In this document: piece by piece, positions 14,806 through 18,833 of the stretch
Numbering within the stretch: the first letter of the stretch is position 1
How the letters are laid out: every line of letters begins with the position of its first letter
From: Stenotrophomonas sp.
GTDB lineage: Bacteria > Pseudomonadota > Gammaproteobacteria > Xanthomonadales > Xanthomonadaceae
Assembly: GCA_003248565.1 (NCBI GenBank)
Contig: QFOV01000091.1
Location: 1 to 18,833 of the forward strand
Direction of reading: 5' to 3'
DNA length: 18,833 nt
Position numbers and translations under genes: made by a program
Notes under the pieces: generated by a model
What the model was told of the DNA's origin: nothing
Seen by the model: the letters and a program-made list of their open reading frames with translations, nothing else
The model's database searches: none

Positions 14806-16206
14806 TTATTCCATGCCCAGCTTTTTCAGCTTGTAGCGCAGGGCGCGGAAGGTGATGCCGAGCTGGGCGGCGGTCTTGGTCTTGTTCCAGCGATTATCTT
14901 CCAGGGCCTTTTGGATCACCGTACGCTCCATCTGCTCGATGTAGGAGGGCAGGGCAGCGCTGGCCGGGTCGATGTCGACAACGGCTTCCTGGGGGCTGGC
15001 AATAGGTGCCGGGGGCTCGCTGCTGGGAACGCGTGGCGTGGCGTTTTGCGGCTGTGGCAAACGCAGGTCGCTGGCGTCGATGCGGTCGCTGTCGGCCAGT
15101 GCCAGCGAGCGCTCGAGGATATTCTCAAGTTCGCGGACGTTGCCGGGGAAGGAATAGGCGTCCAATGCTTCCAGCGCCGAAGCTGCCAGTTGCGGTGGCT
15201 TCTGACCCTGCGACTGTGCCAGGCGGCTCAGGATGGTGCTGGCCAGCTGCGGCAGGTCACCCCGGCGTTCGCGTAGCGGCGGCACCCGCAATTCAATGAC
15301 GTTGATGCGGTAGTACAGGTCGTGGCGGAAGCGCCCGTCCTGCACCAGCGTGCCCAGGTCTTTGTGGGTGGCCGAGAGGATGCGCACGTCCACGGTGACT
15401 TCGGTGGCGGCGCCTACCGGGCGCACCGATTTTTCCTGGATCGCGCGCAGCAGCTTGACCTGCATCTGCAGTGGCAGTTCGGCCACTTCATCCAGGAACA
15501 AAGTGCCGCCACTGGCTGCCTGGAACAGGCCGGGCTTGTCGGCGTGGGCGCCGGTGAAGCTGCCCTTGCGATGGCCGAAGAACTCGCTCTCCATCAGTTC
15601 GCTGGGAATGGCGCCGCAGTTGACCGGGATGAACGGGCCGGCCGCGCGCGCGCCCTGGTCGTGGATGGTACGGGCGACCAGCTCCTTGCCGACGCCCGAT
15701 TCGCCCAGGATGTAGACCGGTGCCTGGCTGCGTGCGACTTTGCTGATGGTCGCGCGCAGTTCATCCATTGCCGGCGAGCTGCCGAGCAGGCGGGTGGCGT
15801 TTTCCGGCGGCGGCGGGGTGCTGGGGCGGGCTTCGTTGTTCAGCTCGATGGCATGCCGGACCAGGCCGCGCAGCACATTGATGTCCACCGGTTTGCTGAC
15901 GAAATCGAAGGCGCCGGCTTTCAGGGCTTCCACCGCCAGGTCCATGCTGCCAAAGGCAGTGATCATCGCCACGGGAGTGGAAGGATGGTCGCGGTTGATC
16001 TCGGTGACCAGCTCGATGCCATTGCCGTCGGGCAGGCGCATGTCGGTCAGGCACAGGTCGAAATGGTTGCTGGCCAGCAATTCCCGGGCCTCGGCGAGGT
16101 TGGCGGCGGTACTGATCCGTAAGCCCATCCGGCCAAGGGTAAGGACCAGCAGCTCGCGGATGTCGCGTTCGTCATCGACGATCAGGGCGCTATGTGTTGC
16201 GTTCAT
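14806..16206 (-). CDS. pilR: Sigma-54-dependent response regulator PilR
   Basis: PilR, phosphorylated by PilS, activates RpoN-dependent pilA transcription. The 466 residues have the full NtrC-type layout. The receiver domain (1-120) has Asp11/Asp12, phospho-acceptor Asp55 in LTDMRLPD, Thr83 and Lys105. The AAA+ domain (about 138-375) has Walker A GESGVGKE (168-175), the sigma-54-contacting loop GSFTGA (215-220) and Walker B GGTLFLDE (233-240). A Fis-type helix-turn-helix (about 428-466, NKTKTAAQLGITFRALRYKLKKLG) binds enhancers. The Ser in GSFTGA replaces the Ala of the GAFTGA consensus, a variant I recall as usual in PilR. It lies 58 bases downstream of pilS, presumably in one operon. No clear Shine-Dalgarno precedes the ATG. 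Confidence 0.97.
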   Translation of the reverse strand: MNATHSALIVDDERDIRELLVLTLGRMGLRISTAANLAEARELLASNHFDLCLTDMRLPDGNGIELVTEINRDHPSTPVAMITAFGSMDLAVEALKAGAFDFVSKPVDINVLRGLVRHAIELNNEARPSTPPPPENATRLLGSSPAMDELRATISKVARSQAPVYILGESGVGKELVARTIHDQGARAAGPFIPVNCGAIPSELMESEFFGHRKGSFTGAHADKPGLFQAASGGTLFLDEVAELPLQMQVKLLRAIQEKSVRPVGAATEVTVDVRILSATHKDLGTLVQDGRFRHDLYYRINVIELRVPPLRERRGDLPQLASTILSRLAQSQGQKPPQLAASALEALDAYSFPGNVRELENILERSLALADSDRIDASDLRLPQPQNATPRVPSSEPPAPIASPQEAVVDIDPASAALPSYIEQMERTVIQKALEDNRWNKTKTAAQLGITFRALRYKLKKLGME

Positions 16207-16264
16207 GAATGGAACGATAGCCGAGGTGGAGGTGTGTCTACAAACGATTGCATCCAGAAACCGC

Positions 16265-17890
16265 TCATTGGCGCTCGCCGCGGGCGAACGCGGTTTTCGG
16301 GACGCTCAGGGTCAGCCGGAAGCAGGCACCGCCAGCGGGAATGGACACATAGTCCAACTGGGCCTGGTTGGCCCGGCACAGCTCGCGGGCGATATACAGG
16401 CCCAGGCCGGTGCCATGTTCGGAGGTGGTGTAGAACGGCCGGAACAGCTGGCTGGCGATGGCATCAGGAATGCCCGGGCCGCGGTCCATGATGTCGATGA
16501 CCGCGTTGCGGTCGGCCGAGGCGACACGGATGCGGATCCGTGCCGGTTCGTCGGCGATCCGGCCATATTTGAGGGCGTTGTGGACCAGCGCGGTCAACAC
16601 CTGGTGCAGGTGCCGGGGGTCGATCATCGCTATCACCGATGGCTCGCGGATCACCGCTTCCAGGCTGTCGTTCTCCAATGACAGGGTCTGCCGGTATTCG
16701 ATCACGAAACGGCGGACGAAGGCGGCCAGGTCCAGATTCTCGGGATTTGCCCGTTCGCGTCGGGCCAGCGCCAGCACGCTCTCGACGATGCCGTTGGTGC
16801 GTTGGCATTGCTGATGGATGATCTGCAGCAGGCGCCGATCGGCCTCGCCTATGTCCTCGGACTCCTCCAACAGCTGGGTGGCATAGTTGATGGCTGCCAG
16901 TGGGTTGCGGATCTCATGCGCCAGGCTGGCCGAGAACCGACCAAGGGTGGACAGGGTCAGTGATTCGGCCCGGCGCGAGACCACGGTGGTGTCGTCCAGG
17001 AAGATCAGCGACATGTCGCTGTCGGCCAGCAGGCGGGCGAAGCGCGGCAGTACTTCGGCCTGCTCCGGGGCCAGTTGCAGCGGTTGTTCGTCTTCATGCC
17101 AGCCATTGCGCCAGCGTTGCAGGCGCCGCGCCAGTTCGGGCGACGCGATGTTCAGGGCGACACGTTCGGTGGCCAGCGCGCCCTCGATGTCACCGAGCAG
17201 GGCGGTCGCCGCTTCGTTGGCGAGGGTGATCTGGCCGTTGGTGTCCACCACCAGCACGCCGGTACGCATGCGGCGGATGATCAGCTCGTTCACTTCGAAC
17301 AGGTTGGCCACCTCGGCGCCGCGCTGGTCGGCCAACTGCTGGGTGCGGCGGGTGCGGCTGCCGATCTGGTAGGCGATGAAGGCCAGTGCAAGATAGCTGG
17401 TGACGAACATCGCCAGCTCGGCCAGCGTGCGCAGGTTGTCGCTGCCCTCGAATGCCTGCCACGCGTATTCGGTGACGCTGGCTGCAGCGGCCAACATCGC
17501 CAGCAGCATCGCCCGCGACAGCGGCAGCAGAAGGGCGGCCGCGGCGATGTTGAACAGCAGCGACATCGAGATGCCGGCGCTGGCGCCGGGCAGGGCATGG
17601 CTGAGCAGGGTTGCTGCGGTGATGTCGACCAGCAGGCTGCCGAACACGATCGGTTGCAACCAGCGCTCGTTGCGGCCCCAGGCCAACAGCGCGAGTGCGA
17701 CCAGCAGATAGAGGATGGTGACGGCTTCGGCCAGCTGCAGCTGGTGCGCCTCGCCAGCGAACGGGGTCAGCGGGCTGAAGACCAATGCGGCCAGCAGGGT
17801 GGCGATCAGCACCCGGTACAGCGCGAAGAAATACAGCTCGCGACGCGGTATCGATTCGATGCGGTCTATGAGCGAGGTGCTGGGGGCCAA
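16265..17890 (-). CDS. pilS: Sensor histidine kinase PilS
   Basis: PilS is the inner-membrane kinase that phosphorylates PilR and, in Pseudomonas, senses pilin in the membrane. The 541 residues begin with about six membrane helices (about 20-176), then a PAS-like domain (NLFEVNELIIRRMRTGVLVVDTNGQITLAN). HisKA follows, with the phosphorylated His325 in SLAHEIRNPLAAI, then HATPase_c with N box HQVLTALVHNALKYG, G1 DRGPGIP, F box FRPFYTT and G2 HGTGLGLYIARELC. The start is taken as TTG 17890, because AGGAG (17898-17902) lies exactly seven bases upstream. The frame is open to another TTG at 17908, which has no such site. The gene leads a pilS-pilR operon divergent from sucC, the usual order in Xanthomonadaceae. 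Confidence 0.96.
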   Translation of the reverse strand: MAPSTSLIDRIESIPRRELYFFALYRVLIATLLAALVFSPLTPFAGEAHQLQLAEAVTILYLLVALALLAWGRNERWLQPIVFGSLLVDITAATLLSHALPGASAGISMSLLFNIAAAALLLPLSRAMLLAMLAAAASVTEYAWQAFEGSDNLRTLAELAMFVTSYLALAFIAYQIGSRTRRTQQLADQRGAEVANLFEVNELIIRRMRTGVLVVDTNGQITLANEAATALLGDIEGALATERVALNIASPELARRLQRWRNGWHEDEQPLQLAPEQAEVLPRFARLLADSDMSLIFLDDTTVVSRRAESLTLSTLGRFSASLAHEIRNPLAAINYATQLLEESEDIGEADRRLLQIIHQQCQRTNGIVESVLALARRERANPENLDLAAFVRRFVIEYRQTLSLENDSLEAVIREPSVIAMIDPRHLHQVLTALVHNALKYGRIADEPARIRIRVASADRNAVIDIMDRGPGIPDAIASQLFRPFYTTSEHGTGLGLYIARELCRANQAQLDYVSIPAGGACFRLTLSVPKTAFARGERQ

Positions 17891-17897
17891 GCCGGAA

Positions 17898-17902
17898 CTC
17901 CT
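17898..17902 (-). promoter_or_regulatory. Ribosome binding site that sets the TTG start of pilS
   Basis: AGGAG on the minus strand is followed by a seven-base spacer and TTG at 17890. It lies inside the reading frame that would begin at TTG 17908, which argues against that longer start. Confidence 0.7.
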
Positions 17903-17922
17903 ATCCAAGCGTTAACCCAGCA

Positions 17923-17928
17923 AGTATA
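17923..17928 (-). promoter_or_regulatory. Candidate -10 element of the pilSR promoter
   Basis: TATACT on the minus strand differs from TATAAT at one base and would start transcription near 17916, about 26 bases before the pilS start codon. I find no good -35 hexamer at 16-18 bases, so the call rests on the -10 and its position. Confidence 0.45.
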
Positions 17929-18037
17929 GGTGCGCACGGGCTGCTGCACGACACGCGTGCGGCGCCCCCTATTCAGAGGCAAGTTGCTGAAAAATAGCCA
18001 GAAAACATACCGCACTTGGCCATTTGTACAGACTTCT

Positions 18038-18066
18038 TTGCGCCCCGGCGCTGGCTCGGCCACAAT
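18038..18066 (+). promoter_or_regulatory. Weak sigma-70-like promoter candidate for sucC
   Basis: TTGCGC (18038-18043) -N17- CACAAT (18061-18066) lies about 85 bases before the sucC start. Both boxes match only in part. It is the best arrangement I see in the 262-base gap between pilS and sucC, which holds no gene. Confidence 0.3.
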
Positions 18067-18152
18067 AGTGGGCCCGCCGCAGTCCTTGCCGGCGCCCCCC
18101 AAGCCGGGGCCCGAGGAGATGCGTGCGGTCGTTCCTATTCCCACGGTGACGC

Positions 18153-18833
18153 ATGAATTTCCACGAGTACCAGTCAAAACAACTGCTTGCCGAATACGGC
18201 ATCCCGGTCCCGGCCGGCAAGGTCGCTGCGACCCCGGACGAGGCTGTAGCTGCTGCCCAGTCGCTGGGCCAGGGCCCCTGGATGGTCAAGGCTCAGATCC
18301 ACGCTGGCGGCCGCGGCAAGGCTGGCGGCGTCAAGTTCTGCAAGACCACCGACGACGTCAAGGCCGCTGCGGCCAAGATGCTCGGCACCAAGATGGCCAC
18401 CTACCAGACCGCAGGCGTCGAGCTGCCGGTCAACCTGGTGCTGGTGACCACCGCCGGTGAGATCGTCAAGGAACTGTACCTGTCGGTGCTGGTTGACCGT
18501 GGCACCAAAACCATCACCTACATCGCTTCTTCGGAAGGCGGCGTGGAGATCGAGCAGGTTGCTGCCGAGACCCCGGAACTGATCCACTCGCTCAACGTCG
18601 ATTTCGTTGAAGGCGTGCAGGGTTACCACGGCCGTGATTTCGGCTTCAAGCTGGGCCTGACCGCGAAGCAGGCTGGCCAGTTCGCCAGCATCATGGTCAA
18701 CCTGTACCGCCTGTTCAACGAAAAGGACCTGGCGCTGGTTGAAATCAACCCGCTGGCCATCCTGGACGACGGCAACCTGTACGCGCTGGACGGCAAGTTC
18801 GACAGCGACGACAACGCCGCGTTCCGCCAGAAG
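18153..18833 (+). CDS. sucC: Succinyl-CoA synthetase (ADP-forming) beta subunit (partial, N-terminal 227 residues)
   Basis: SucC pairs with SucD to convert succinyl-CoA to succinate with formation of ATP or GTP in the citric acid cycle. The opening MNFHEYQSKQLLAEYGIPVPAG is the classic SucC start. The ATP-grasp nucleotide site follows with VKAQIHAGGRGKAGGVK (about 46-62), and LVEINPLA near residue 200-207 contributes to metal and phosphate binding. The frame runs open from ATG 18153 to the window edge; the family is about 389 residues, so roughly 40% is missing, and sucD is expected next. It is a housekeeping gene divergent from pilS and shows the strong G/C third-position use of the core genes. 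Confidence 0.97.
   Translation, partial: MNFHEYQSKQLLAEYGIPVPAGKVAATPDEAVAAAQSLGQGPWMVKAQIHAGGRGKAGGVKFCKTTDDVKAAAAKMLGTKMATYQTAGVELPVNLVLVTTAGEIVKELYLSVLVDRGTKTITYIASSEGGVEIEQVAAETPELIHSLNVDFVEGVQGYHGRDFGFKLGLTAKQAGQFASIMVNLYRLFNEKDLALVEINPLAILDDGNLYALDGKFDSDDNAAFRQK

Noticed and set aside
15322..16122. Open frame of 266 codons on the plus strand across pilR
   Set aside because: Antisense shadow of pilR, with low-complexity composition and no recognisable motif.
17075..17929. Open frame of 284 codons on the plus strand across pilS
   Set aside because: Antisense shadow of pilS, extremely rich in Gln and Gly; the real pilS has all kinase motifs.
1..18833. Search for tRNA genes, insertion sequences, integrases or attachment repeats that would explain transfer of the cassette
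   Set aside because: None seen by eye. The cassette edges are simply the pilA and pilB genes, which fits homologous exchange better than a mobile element.

Overview
The window reads as a chromosomal type IV pilus locus from a gammaproteobacterium of the Xanthomonadaceae, most likely Stenotrophomonas. Three things support this. The core genes (sucC, pilS, pilR, pilB, pilA, pilC) are GC-rich with strong G/C at third codon positions. The order sucC / pilSR / pilB / pilA / pilC is the one usual for this family. An array of palindromes carrying a GTAG end (14574-14786) looks like the SMAG-type REP elements of Stenotrophomonas.

Layout, left to right. (1) 1-848: the N-terminal two thirds of pilC on the minus strand, cut by the window edge. 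(2) 849-1568: a control region with a good sigma-54 promoter, then the first type IV pilin gene, closed by a strong intrinsic terminator. (3) 1865-5586: two tandem, overlapping genes for paralogous multi-membrane GT-C-like proteins with TPR-like tails. (4) 5740-6102: a second pilin gene with its own sigma-54-like promoter. (5) 6335-8384: a plus-strand cassette with a Wzx-like flippase and a SAM methyltransferase. (6) 8375-12718: a minus-strand operon of overlapping genes, read from right to left as a family 2 glycosyltransferase broken by a frameshift, a GT4 glycosyltransferase, a methyltransferase, a second GT4 and another methyltransferase. (7) 12841-14568: pilB. (8) 14574-14786: six REP palindromes in a 36-bp rhythm between convergent pilB and pilR. 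(9) 14806-17890: pilR and pilS on the minus strand. (10) 18153-18833: the start of sucC, cut by the window edge.

PilS senses and phosphorylates PilR. PilR activates sigma-54 promoters, and both pilin genes here have a matching -24/-12 element. PilB is the extension ATPase and PilC the inner-membrane platform. Between pilA and pilB sits about 10 kb of accessory genes that could build, methylate, flip and attach a glycan. Their position, the pilin/GT-C/GT-C/pilin arrangement and their lower G/C suggest a strain-variable pilin-glycosylation or surface-glycan cassette. That is inference: no substrate or acceptor can be read from the sequence. The most notable items are the twin GT-C genes flanked by twin pilins, the broken family 2 glycosyltransferase, and the REP array. 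I saw no tRNA, rRNA, CRISPR, integrase or insertion sequence.
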